Assembly: GCA_018340805.1 (NCBI GenBank)
Contig: JACMZG010000008.1
Span: forward strand, 74,896,389 to 74,960,388
DNA from: Microvelia longipes
Lineage: Eukaryota > Arthropoda > Insecta > Hemiptera > Veliidae
Direction of reading: 5' to 3'
Length of the DNA: 64,000 nucleotides
The notes under the pieces are model-generated. The model saw only the letters and a list, made by a program, of their open reading frames with translations. It searched no databases and was not told the origin of the DNA. Shown piece by piece: positions 22,029-33,364 of this stretch. The first letter of the stretch is position 1, and each line of letters opens with the position of its first letter. Made by a program: the position numbers and the translations under genes.

Positions 22029-24355
22029 CATTTATAAACATACTCAGAGTACATTTATAAACTGTTTATAAATGTACTCTGAGTATGTTTATAAAAGTAC
22101 TACTGGGTATGTATAAATGTACTCTGAGTATGTTTATAAATGTACTCTGAGTACTCTGAGTATGTTTATAAATGTACTGAGTATGTTTATAATGTACTCT
22201 GAGTATGTTTATAAATGTACTCTGAGTATGTTTATAAATGTATAGTATGTTTATAAATGTACTCTGAGTAGTATGTAATAAATGTCTTAAGTATGTACTC
22301 TAAGTATGTTTATATGTACTCTGAGTACTGTAATAAATGTACTCTGAGTATGTTTATAAATGTACTGTTGTTATAAATGTACTCTGAGTATGTTTATAAA
22401 TGTACTCTGAGTAATGTTTATAAATGTACTCTGAGTATCTGAGTGTTTATAAATGTACTCTGAGTATGTTTATAAATGTACTCTAAGTATGTTTATAAAT
22501 GTACTCTGAGTATGTTTATAAATGTACTCTGAGTATGTTTATAAATGTACTCTGAGTATGTTTATAAATGTACTCTGAGTATGTGTACCTAAGTATGTTT
22601 ATAAATGTACTCTGATAAATGTACTCTAGTATGTTTATAAATGTACTCTGAGTATGTATAAATGTACTCTCTGAGTAATGTTTATAAATGTACTCTGAGT
22701 ATGTTATAAATGTACTCTGAGTATGTATATAAATGTACTCTGAGTATGTTTATAAATGTACTCTGAGTATATTTATAAATGTACTCTGAGTATGTTTATA
22801 AATGTCTGAGTATGTTTACTCCTGATATGTTATAATGTACTCTATGTTTAGTAGTGTACTCTGATATGTTTATAAATGTACTCTAGTATGTTTATAATGT
22901 ACTCTAAGTATGTTTATAAATGTACTCTGAGTATGTTTATAAATGTACCTAAGTATGTTTATAAATGTACTCTGAGTATGTTTATAAATGTACTCTCTGA
23001 GTATGTTTGTACTCTGAGTAATGTATAATGTACTCTGAGTATGTTTATAAATGTACTCTGAATTTATAAATGTACTCTGAGTATGTTTATAAATGTACTC
23101 TGAGTATGTTTATAAATGTACTCTGAGTAGTTTTAAATGTACTCTAGTAGTACTCTAAGTATGTTTAAAATGTACTCTGAGTATGTTTATAAATGTACTC
23201 TGAGTATGTTTATAAATGTACTCTGAGTATGTTTATAAATGTACTCTAAGTATGTTTATAAATGTACTCTGAGTATGTTTATAAATGTACTCTGAGTATG
23301 TTTATAAAATGTACCTCTGAGTATGTTTAAATAAATGTACTCTGAGGTATGTTTATAAATGTACTCTAAGTATGTTTATAAATGTACTCTGAGTATGTTT
23401 ATAAATGTACTCTGAGTATGTTTATAAATGTACTCTGAGTATGTTTATAAATGTACTCTGTATGTAATGTATCTAAATAATGTACTCTGAGTATGTTTAT
23501 AAATGTACTCTGAGTATGTTATAAATGTACTCTCTCTAAGTATGTTTATAAATGTTTCTGAGTATGTTTATAAATGTACTCTGAGTATGTTTATAAATGT
23601 ACTCTGAGTATGTTTATGACTCTGAGTATGTTTATAAATTACTCTGAGTATGTTTATAAATGTACTCTGAGTATGTTTATAAATGTACTCTAGTATGTTT
23701 ATAAATGTACTCTGAGTATGTTATAAATGTACTCTGAGTATGTTTATAAATGTACTCTGAGTATGTTTATAATGTACTCTGAGTATGTTTATAAATGTAC
23801 CTCTAAGTATGTTTATAAATGTACTCTGAGTATGTTTATAAATGTCTCTGATAATGTTATAAATGTACTCTGAGTATGTTTATAAATGTACTCTGTTTTA
23901 TAATGTACTCTGAGTATGTTTATAAATGTACTCTGAGTATGTTTTATAAATGTACTCTGAAGTATGTTTATAAATGTACTCTACTCTGAGTATGTTATAA
24001 ATGTACTCTGAGTATGTTTGTAACTCTCTGAGTATGTTTATAAATGTACTCTAAGTAATATGTACTCTGAGTATTTTATAAATGTACTCTGAGTATGTTT
24101 TATGTTCTGTGTCTCTGAGTATGTAAATGTACTCTAAGTATGTTTATAAATGTACTCTGAGTATGTTTATAAATGTACTCTGAGTATGTTTATAAATGTA
24201 CTCTGAGTAAAAATGTAATGTAGTAAATTAAATGTACTCTGAGTATGTGTAAGTATGTTTATAAATGTACTCTGAGTATGTTTAAGTAAAGTGTCTCTGA
24301 GTATGTTTACGTATGTAATCTCTGAGTTTTATAAATGTACTGAGTATGTTTATAA
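22022..24355. repeat. 23-bp minisatellite, about 2.3 kb
   Basis: The unit tgtttataaatgtactctga(gta) is repeated roughly a hundred times, with many truncated or single-base-indel units. Orientation switches at about 22061. Confidence 0.97.
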
Positions 24356-24394
24356 CTCTGACGATGACTAATTAATAGTTGAAACCGGTCAGTT
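24354..24394 (+). ncRNA. Hammerhead-ribozyme-like motif, right arm
   Basis: The conserved hammerhead boxes are present in order: CTGACGA (fits CUGANGA, 24358-24364), a 5-bp stem (gacta/tagtt) with loop attaa, and GAAA (24381-24384). The palindrome ACCGGT (24384-24389) could form stem III between two molecules, followed by C as the cleavage base. Flanking AACT (24354-24357) and AGTT (24391-24394) pair as stem I. One unpaired T at the base of stem II departs from the consensus, so activity is uncertain. Confidence 0.4.
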
Positions 24395-24689
24395 TTCTTT
24401 TTATGTAATTATTGTGGTTCGATAATTAAATATATTTTTTAAACTCAAGGTAATATTCATATAAGTGTTTATTCTTCTTAACCATGTTTAGTATATTACA
24501 AAATCTCTGTCAAAACACCTAATGATTGTACGTAGTTCTCAATGATTTTGATTTTAAGTAAAATTTATATCAGCAATTAAATATCTTTAATGCAAAAATT
24601 AAGGTATAGAAGATTATATTACTTTGTTAAATTTGATAAAAAAGGCTATTATTAATGTTATCTTTTCAGGCAAGAGTCAGAGTGGTATA

Positions 24690-25800
24690 TCCTAATAATG
24701 CTATCTCGTTCATACTTCTCATAATGCTATATCCTTCATGCTTCTCATAATACTCAATGATACTATATCCCTTATGCTTCTTAAACTACTCAATAATGGT
24801 ATATCCTTCATGCTTTTTAACAACTCAATAATGCTATATCCTTCATGCTTTTTAACAACTCAATAATGCTATATCCTTTATGGTTCATAAACTCCCCAAT
24901 AATGCTATATCCTTCATGCTTCTCATAATCTTCAATAATGCTATATCCTTCATGCTTCTTATAATCTTCAATAATACTATATCCTTCATGCTTCTCATAA
25001 TGTTCAATGATACTATATTCTTCATGCTTCTCATAATCTTCAATGATAATATATCCTCCATGCTTCTATAATGTTATATCCTTCATGCTTCTCATAATCT
25101 TCAATAATACTATATCCTTCATGCTTCTCATAATCTTCAATAATACTATATCCTTCATGCTTCTCATAATCTTCAATAATACTATATCCTTCATGCTTCT
25201 CATAATCTTCATGCTTCATAATGAATATACTATATCCTTCATGCTTCTCATAATCTTCAATGTTACTATATCCTTGCTTCTCATAATCTTCAATTACTAT
25301 ATCCTTCATGCTTCTCATAATCTTCAATGTACTATACTCCTTCATGCTTCTTATAATCTTCAATGTTACTAATTTCATGCTTCTCATAATCTTCAAATCT
25401 ATATCCTTCATGCTTCTCATAAGTTATCTCCTCATATGATACTATAATCCATGCTTCCTCATAATCTTCAATACTATCCTTCATGCTGCTCATAATCTTC
25501 AATGATACTATATCCTTCAAACTATAAGGCTATATCCTTAAACTCTTCAATAATGCTATATCTTCATGCTTCTATAATGCTATATCCTTCATGCTTCTCA
25601 TAATCTTCAATAATACTATATCCTTCATGCTTATAATGCTATATCCTTTATGCTTCTTAAACCCCTCAATAATGCTATATCCTTCATGCTTCTTATATTC
25701 TTCAATAATACTATATCCTCCATACTTTTTAAAATCATCAATGTTGCTTTATTCTTCATGCTTCTCATAATTCTCAATAATGCTATACCCCTCATGCTTC
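24690..25800. repeat. ~36-bp minisatellite
   Basis: The unit tatatccttcatgcttctca followed by taatcttcaataatac is repeated about 28 times with shortened variants. The 36-bp period keeps frames open on both strands (for example 25040-25420 minus, 25043-25372 plus); I do not regard these as genes. Confidence 0.95.
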
Positions 25801-26330
25801 TAATTTTACTAAATATTTTTATTCAAATAGGAATTTGTTTATTCTCAATGCTTTTACTTCAACGTTACATTTTTATTAGTTTAAGTATTTTGCCAGCAAA
25901 AAAACAGTTTTTCCCACGTACAAACTTGTGATAGAACCAATTAACCGTTTAATTAGTGTATTTACATTAAGAAAATAGATATAAATAAATAAATACAAAA
26001 TACACAAGTATATCTCCAAGAAATAAATTTGTATTACATACAACATGAAAAAAATTGCTTTATGAGTAATAAATTAATGAAGATAACGTTGGCAAAATAA
26101 GCTTAGTAAAATGGTAAGGAATATAGAACTCAAATTCGCCGCTCTAAGCACCCCCTTCCCTCTCCCTGCCTAGTTTGGTTAGGACCCACAGAAAACTTTA
26201 AAATGAAAACACAAAATGCTTTTAACAACAAATTATGAATATTAACAACAATATCGTTCTAACTTTACAGCTTTGTAATAATCGTCAGTAACATAAAATC
26301 AAATTACGTTCATATTTTAAATGTAAGAAT
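25801..26330. other. AT-rich spacer
   Basis: I see no gene or matched repeat. Confidence 0.5.
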
Positions 26331-27185
26331 ATAAGCTTTAAATAGCCCTATACAATACATTGTATCATGTACTAGGAAATAAGCTTCAAATAGCTTTATA
26401 CGATACATTGTATCATGTACTAGGAAATAAGCTTAACATAGCATAATGCAATACATTGCATCATGTACTAGGAAATTAGCTTCAAATAGCATAATGCAAT
26501 ACATTGTATCATGTACTAGGAAATAAGCTTAAACAGCAAATGCAATACATTGTATCATGTACTAGGAAATAAGCTTAACACAGCATTATGCAATACATTG
26601 CATCATGTACTAGGAAATTAGCTTCAAATCGCATAATGCAATACATTGTATCATGTACTAGGAAATAAGCTTCAAATAGCATTTTGCAATACATTGTATC
26701 ATGTACTAGGAAATAAGCTTAACACAGCATAATGCAATACATTGTATCATGTACTAGGAAATAAGCTTAACACAGCATAATGCAATACATTGTATCATGT
26801 ACTAGGAAATAAGCTTAACACAGCATTATGCAATACATTGCATCATATACTAGGAAATTAGCTTCAAATAGCATAATGCAATACATTGTATCATGTACTA
26901 GGAAATAAGCTTAACACAGAATAATAGAATACATTGCATCATGTACTAGGAAATTAGCTTCAAATAGCATAATGCAATACATTGTATCATGTACTAGGAA
27001 ATAAGCTTAACACAGCATTATGCAATACATTGCATCATATACTAGGAAATTAGCTTCAAATAGCAATGCAATAAATTGCATGATACTAGAGAGAAGCTTT
27101 AAATAGCATAATACAATATATTGCATCATATTAAGAAATAAAGGTTTAAAAAGCACAATACAATACATTGCATTATACTAGAAAA
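26331..27185. repeat. ~48-bp minisatellite
   Basis: About 16 units of cattgtatcatgtactagga, aataagcttaacacagcata and atgcaata. Two sub-variants (aagcttaacacagc and tagcttcaaatagc) alternate irregularly, suggesting higher-order duplication. Confidence 0.95.
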
Positions 27186-27439
27186 ATATTTTTCAACTAC
27201 GTTAACAGAACATTGAAAATAAAGAAAGGAATATCAATAAGGTATTAACCAAGTCCTAAGAACAAAGAAAATTATATGTTAAATTCGAAACAAATTTTAT
27301 TAAGTTACGTAATGAGAATGTATTTATTTTTAAAGCTTTCCCTTCTAAGGTTATAAACAATACCTAATGATGTATGTCTAACAATAGCGCTTAAAAGAAA
27401 ACTAAGGCGCAATATGATGATATTGGCATAGAAATCAAT

Positions 27440-27725
27440 GCAGTCTCCAAAACAGTCTATAGTTTGGCTCACTCCAATTCAACTTTGTATAATAGCAAAA
27501 TAATATTATACCTTGAAACGGTTCCATCATTATATCAATAGAGTAAGCCAAGTGTTTCATCTTTGTACATTCGAAAACGGTGCCATCTTCATTTTAGTAC
27601 AATGAGCACCGAGTTTCATCTACATCTGGAAACGGTCCCAGAAAAAGGATGGTGTTTTATCACTCTACATTAGGCAACGATTCCAAGATTATCAGTAGAA
27701 TGAGCATCAGATTTTATCATTTAAG
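27440..27725. repeat. Degenerate ~75-bp tandem repeat
   Basis: About four diverged units are built on 'gaaacggt.ccat', a variable spacer, 'gagtaagcca/aatgagcacc' and 'gtttcatc'. Confidence 0.55.
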
Positions 27726-27830
27726 TAATTATTGATGACTCGGCATAATTTCATGTCCCACGCAGTTTCGATTTCGATACGTCTAATCGTTTTAGGTTCC
27801 CGACAAAGACTGAGCATACTAAGCTTACCC
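27726..27830 (-). repeat. Family I fragment
   Basis: attgatgactcggcataatt, tcatgtcccac and cgacaaagactgagc match the repeat at 48245-48345 in the same order. Confidence 0.5.
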
Positions 27831-27982
27831 TGTACTTAAAATTCTAAAGAGCATAAAGTACTACCAGTAGACATACTAAATAGAAATTGTAAGTTATTAC
27901 CAGAAACTTATTATATAGACATGATTTCTTAGCACTATCATTTTTAACATGCCAAGCATATACTATTTAAGACTACCAAGGA

Positions 27983-28235
27983 AAAACTTCACATACGTCA
28001 GAATTACCCCACTCCCCTCTCCAACCTTAACTTTTGTCATCTGAAAAACTTCACATACGTCAGAATTACCCCACTCCCCTCTCCAACCTTAACTTTTGTC
28101 ATCTGAAAACTTCACATACGTCGGAATTACCGCATAAACGTCATCTGAAAAACTTCAAATACGTCAGAGTTACCCCACTCCCCTCTTCAACCTTAACTTT
28201 TGTCATCGGAAAAACTTCACATACGTCAATTTCTG
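27983..28235. repeat. ~60-bp tandem array
   Basis: Four units of aaaacttcacatacgtcaga, attaccccactcccctctcc and aaccttaacttttgtcatct. The first two are nearly identical. Confidence 0.92.
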
Positions 28236-28299
28236 ATACCAAGTAATGCGTTGCATCAAGAGTTCACGTCAGAAGAATGCATCTAATAAAATCAATTAA

Positions 28300-28770
28300 T
28301 AACCGCCTCGCTTCGCTCGCTAGATAGAGTAAATAAGGAAACATACGCACACTGGTATTCTAAAATATGAATGCAAAAATTAAAAAAAAGGCTCGCTTCG
28401 TTCGCTAGATTAAGTATGTCTAAAATAAAAAAAATATTACAAAAGGCTCACTCCGCTCGCTAAATTGCGTATATTTAAAATTAAAAATTATAAAAAGGCT
28501 CGCTTTGCTCGCTAGATTGCGCATATTTATAATTTTACATAGTGAAAAGGGCTCGCTAGATTGCGCATATTTATAATTTTACATAGTGAAAAGAGCTTGC
28601 TGGATTGCGTATATTTAGAATTTTATATGATAAAAAAGGGTCGTTCGCACGCTAGATTGCGTATATTTAGAATTTTATCAGTAAACAGGGGCTCGCTTCG
28701 CTCGTAAGATTGCGGTTATAAGTAATACACAGTAAAAAGTACTCGCTTCGCTTGCTAAGTATCTAATGTA
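28300..28770. repeat. ~55-bp tandem array containing CGCTTCGCTCG
   Basis: About eight units of ggctcgcttcgctcgctaga, ttgcgtatatttagaatttt and a short A-rich end. Several units retain the GCTTCGC mini-hairpin motif and others carry single changes (cgttcgttcg, ctttgctcg). Confidence 0.9.
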
Positions 28771-28912
28771 CATTAAAATTTATCTTTTAGCGAATTTTCA
28801 TAATGAAAATGACGCTTATGAGGTTGTTCGGATGACGGAAGTTGAGGGTGGGAGTGAGTGAATCGGTTCCTATTGGCTTCCTGATAACAAAAAATATATG
28901 TCCGAAAAAAGT

Positions 28913-28917
28913 TTATA

Positions 28918-29009
<92 letters not shown>

Positions 29010-29018
29010 ATATATATG
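28913..29018. repeat. (TA)n microsatellite
   Basis: About 100 bp of TA dinucleotides. Confidence 0.95.
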
Positions 29019-29830
29019 TATGTAAGAGTTTCTACCCTTTCGTATGGCGAACGATAACTCTCGAAGGCGTTCTCTAATTGAAACGAAACTTTGCAGATCG
29101 CGAGATGTTGAGGAGGTTACGAGGCCTATTGTTTATAAAAACATTATCACGTCATCAACCAAAGTTATGACGTCATGAAAAAAAAATTTTTTTGAAACTT
29201 AAAATGGCTTTAAAACAAGGTATCTAGTATTTAGGTAGACGGCTAGCTGAATCGATTAAGACCAATTTCAGCTCAATCGAACCATCACAAATGGCGCAAT
29301 CGGTATACATATATATATAATCTTGTATATATGTATACGTCTAGGTCAAAGACTCGTACGATATCTGTTGGGTTCAGTAGTGTTAGAGGGTGGGGATATA
29401 GTATAAAAGAGAGACCTCTACCTCTTGCTCCATCATGGTAAGCCTACTGTCCCAGAGAGACAGGGCAAAAATGGCTTCCACTGAACCACGCCGAGCTAAG
29501 CAGACTCGTAAAGAGGAAGAACATCGAAGTAGTCTTTATATGGTCGAAGTTATTCTAAAACGAATGCGACCAGTTTCAGCTCAATCGGACAATCCTAAGT
29601 GACGCAAACGGTATTTTTATTTTAAATAATCATGAATATATTTTTTAAGATTTTACTCAAATAAACAATTTGTTTACAAAAAAAATTTGACATTTTTCTT
29701 TAAATTCTATAAACAATCATAAATGTAAGTAAGCGTTTATACCCTTTTGTATAGTGGACGATAACTAAAACTGATGAAAGATGAAACTATAATCTTTTCT
29801 TACCCTTAATACAAGGTTACTTCAACAGTT
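29019..29830. repeat. Diverged internal duplication, family K
   Basis: Blocks near 29020-29060 (gtaagagtttctaccctttcgtat, ..cgataact) recur at 29724-29770. The block near 29262-29310 (ccaatttcagctcaatcg, ggcgcaatcggtat) recurs at 29572-29615. A TGACGTCA palindrome lies at 29168-29175. No gene is present. Confidence 0.5.
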
Positions 29831-29989
29831 GCAACGTGTGGATTTTTTCCTTGTATTCTTTATACCTCTATAAAAAACGTATTGTTATGTATTTAAATAT
29901 ACTTATTATTTTCTTATATTGCTTGTTAACTGTAATATCATTGCTTACTATTAATAATAGAGGATTAATAAAATCAAATTTGTGAGAAA

Positions 29990-30250
29990 GCCTCTCAGGC
30001 CCGCGAAGCGGGCCTGTGAAACGAGTCTGTGAAAATTCGCTAAATACGTGGCAAAATGCCATGTAACAAGAAACGATAGTGAAACCATACATTAATACAA
30101 AACAACAACAATGTGGCCGCGAAGCGGTCACTGGGAGGCCCCCGGGCCGCGAAGCGGCCCGGCGGGCCGACGCCGCGGAGCGGACGAGGCGCGAAGCGCC
30201 GAGGCCGCGTAGCGGCTACGGGCCGAAGGCCCGTATTTTTTATAAGAATA
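29990..30250 (-). repeat. Family E copy with a GC-rich mini-hairpin array
   Basis: From gaaaattcgctaaatacg and the 'tggcaaaatgcca' palindrome it passes into a GC-rich stretch. The stretch (30113-30235) has at least six short hairpins in a row: ccgc-gaa-gcgg, gggccgc-gaa-gcggccc, ccgc-gga-gcgg, ggcgc-gaa-gcgcc, ccgc-gta-gcgg and gggcc-gaa-ggccc. A nine-bp version, caggcccgc-gaa-gcgggcctg, lies at 29997-30017. Open frames in all directions here reflect GC content only. Confidence 0.85.
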
Positions 30251-30639
30251 TGTATTTGGACGAAAATTAACACAATAAATAACTTTACATATTACAATAA
30301 TGTACTTATTCTATTTTAAACCTAGAATTTACAAGATAAAGTGTCAATAAGTAAGTGCGTTATTGAGTCAAGACTAACTGTAGATAGCTAACCCTGTCTA
30401 TAAGTAAGTGCGTTATTGAGTGTAAATCGGGCGAGGTGGTTAACCACTGTAAACAGAAAATTGGATTTACGAAGCAGCAAACTTAGCTTTTATCTTCAAC
30501 ATTCGGCCTGCTTTTTTCAAAACAAATTCCCAACAAATTCCGTTTTAGCGGGAAAATAAATATTTCATGATTTAAATGGATACGTTTTATGCTATATTTA
30601 TCTAGTTTATCTATTTGTTTTGATTATTTTTATTGCTAC

Positions 30640-31232
30640 ATCGAAGTCGATAGACCCATCGGACGCGCTTTGTTCGTCCTTAGACAGTAAATACATTAGT
30701 TTTATTCAAAAGCTGCCACCCATCCAGGCACTGACCTAGTTTGATGTTGCCAAACTTTTATGATCCAAAACCGTAGATATACTTACTGTATTGAAACGAA
30801 ACTCAGTATAGTTTTTACGTAAAGGGATAAAACTTTACAATATTACAACTTAATAAACTTATTTTTCGATTTTTAACCATTTTAAAAAAACATTCATTAA
30901 ATAAAAATTCGATAAAAATTGAACTCATGCTAAATATGTAATGAAACTTAGCACATATGTTAGTCTTATACATGACTATTTGCATGCTAAATCTCAAACC
31001 GACCAACAAATTTTTCCTGTGTTATGAATTTGCAAAATGTTTGCTGAATAATTGTAAATAAGTTTTCAACTCTCTAGCATAAATACTGAAACCGGCGATG
31101 ATAACAGACACACACACATTTAGACTGGGACAGACAACTTTGTGGAAATCCCTGAAACGGATAGTTCGAGTGAAATCTCGGTTTCATATTTTTAGTCCAG
31201 CAAAATACTTTTCCAAAGGTGTAATTGAGGAA
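30640..31232 (-). repeat. Family D/F composite repeat with 5S-like segment
   Basis: On the minus strand the 5S-like part (complement of about 30712-30769) reads aagtttggcaacatcaaact then aggtcagtgcctggatgggt. The long AT-rich body follows, up to the family F terminus near 31200 (aaaggtgtaattgaggaaaa). Confidence 0.6.
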
Positions 31233-31680
31233 AAGTAAGAATGTATAATATGCAATGTATAAGAAAGTATAATATGCAATGTATAAGAATGTATAATATG
31301 CAATGTATAAGAATGTATAATGTATGCATGTATAAGAATGATAAATAAAATGTTATGTAATATGCAATGTATAAAATGTATAATTATGCAATGTATAAGA
31401 ATGTATAAAATGCAATGTCTGTTTGTATAAAAATGTACAATATGCAATGTATGTATGTCTAAGAATGTATAATATACAATGTATGTATGTAGATTAATGT
31501 ATAATATGAAATGTATGTATGTATAAGAATGAATAATATGCAATGTATGTATATGTATATATAAGAATGTATAATATGCAATGTATGTGTGTATAAGAAT
31601 ATATAATATGCAATGTATGTATATGTATAAGAATATATATATGCAATGATGTATGTATAGAATGTATACATAAAATACAA
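31215..31680. repeat. ~27-bp tandem array
   Basis: Degenerate units of gtataagaatgtataatatg followed by caatgtat, with insertions of gtatgtat. Overlapping minus-strand frames (31184-31760) are by-products. Confidence 0.9.
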
Positions 31681-31682
31681 AT

Positions 31683-32420
31683 CATAGATATACTTGTATT
31701 CACATGAAACTTGCTGAACTTATTTATTACGTAAAGCTCTATGGTTTTACCAAATTTCAACTCGATTTTTTTATCGTGTTTAATTTTTAAAAATCGAACT
31801 CAAGTCATTATACAGGGTGACTTAATCTTAATGGGACAAAATAAAAATCCTGATTCTATGGACCAGGATGAACTTGAATGCATCAAGTTTTTTAAGAATA
31901 TCTCGGTTAAAGTTAAAAACAAGCCATAGATTATGTTATATCATTTTAAAGGGTATGGAATGAGGCTGTTTTTAAAATTTTTAGGTTTCAACTATGAGTG
32001 AACAAATATCGAAGATTTTGGCATTTAAATTGTTTTACATTTTTAGTACTAATAAAATTTTTTATTTTAATTGCAAATAAATTTAAGTTTAATTGTGATG
32101 ATTGCGACATAAAGTATACCATTTTAAAGGGGATTTAATGTCCATGAGAATAGTGAAAACCGCATCTCTTTAGCTTTAGTAGTTTTCAAGTTGTAGATCG
32201 TTTTAGAGAATTAGACAGTAAAGTATCGAATAATTCGATACATCGATTTTTCTAGAGAACTATTGAGAATCGACCCTATGCTTACATGAAATTTTTTGTT
32301 TATCCTGGTCCATAGAATCAGGATTTTTATTTTGTCCCATTAAGATTAAGTCACCCTGTATATTGGTTAAGTGAGTCACCCTTATCAGAAAATTCACACC
32401 CCCCCCCCCCCCACATGAGC
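31683..32420. repeat. Family D fragment interrupted by a MITE
   Basis: The left part (gatatacttgtattcacatg, aaacttgctgaacttattta) matches the body of the repeat at 30770-30830. It is split at 31809 by the mariner-like element. Confidence 0.5.
31809..32362. mobile_element. Mariner-like MITE with TA target duplication
   Basis: The 550-bp element (31811-32360) starts TACAGGGTGAC and ends GTCACCCTGTA. The inverted repeats extend about 58 bp (through cttaatcttaatgggacaaa, ataaaaatcctgattctatg, gaccaggat), and TA lies on both sides. CAGGGTG ends and a TA duplication are typical of mariner/Tc1 elements. No transposase frame remains. Confidence 0.85.
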
Positions 32421-33364
32421 ATTCGCTCATTAAAAAAAATAGAGAAAAATCTTGGAATAATTTCTTAGAATTCAAGAGAAACTGTATAAATACATAATTT
32501 ATAATATTTCGCGCTTAGTTAAGCTCCTAAAATCAATTATTAAAACCTGACTTGCTTCTTAGAAATTCTCAACGGAGTTCCAAGTATGAAAAAAGTTTCA
32601 AATATTGTAACCTTTCAAAGTGTAGTGGGAGTAAGGTAAAATGAAGATAAACTAGGTGGAGTTAGGAAAAAAGCGGAGGAGGGCAAGGGCAAGGGCATGA
32701 GGGCAATAAAACAGAGAGCAAGTATAAGGGTAGAGCAAGGAAATAGCAGGAAACCTGATGTAGAACTTTCCTAGAATTAAACTCCATTCATGTTAAATAA
32801 TGTTTCACTGCTACATTGTTATCAATCACAAGCTTGATAACAGAATTTCAACAAACTCATAACAACACTAACATGCGTCCATCTTAGCGATAATGAACAC
32901 TAAAAGAACTGTCTCAAGTGTTATTTCTAGCTAATTCATTGACATAAAAGCAGTCGGTTAATTCAATTTTGTGAATGAAAACGTTTTAACGATAAACTCC
33001 CACTCTGACCTTTCCTAAGAAAATTGCATTTCTTATTTCATCCTCATGCTTAGTTCTATAAGACATTTCTTTTAATTCAGGGATCAACTGAAAGACTGCC
33101 TAGAGAGGGGGGGGGGAGGTTATATGCTTGGTTTTGTATTCCCAAGCGAAACAAAAAATGTCCTTTGATAGTGAGTCCGATCTCTCACCGTTTTCCCACA
33201 AGGTCGAATGTAATATATTTTTTTGTAAAATTTAATAGCTTTTAAAATTTTTAAGCTAGAGTGATCTTATTGTCCAGGACGGAGAGAACTTTTTTAATTA
33301 GTGCGGTTTTGATAACCATCAACATTTTAATTATTTATTACTAAAAAAATTAAAATATTGTCGG
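32421..33364. other. Spacer with homopolymer runs
   Basis: There is no gene. A poly-C run lies near 32399-32412, a purine-rich stretch at 32664-32745, and a G run near 33107-33116. Confidence 0.5.

Larger units (their letters stand above)
21892..24504. mobile_element. Foldback element carrying a 23-bp minisatellite
   Basis: The two ends are long inverted repeats. The left arm (about 21892-22026) and the right arm (24352-24504) share attttgta, aacatggttaagaa, gaataaacactt, ttgagtttaaaaaatat, cgaaccacaataatta and aactgaccggtttcaac as reverse complements. The right arm has an extra 14 bp. Between them lies an array of the 23-bp unit. The first units (22022-22061) are inverted relative to the rest, so they belong to the left arm. 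No transposase is present. I could not find a target duplication. Confidence 0.8.

Noticed and set aside
25040..25420. 126-codon minus-strand frame with a 12-residue repeat.
   Set aside because: It is explained by a 36-bp tandem repeat; the plus strand is equally open and neighbouring units break the frame.
30040..30319. Several overlapping Arg/Pro/Gly-rich frames on both strands.
   Set aside because: GC-rich hairpin array depleted of stop codons; no frame has a domain or coding bias.
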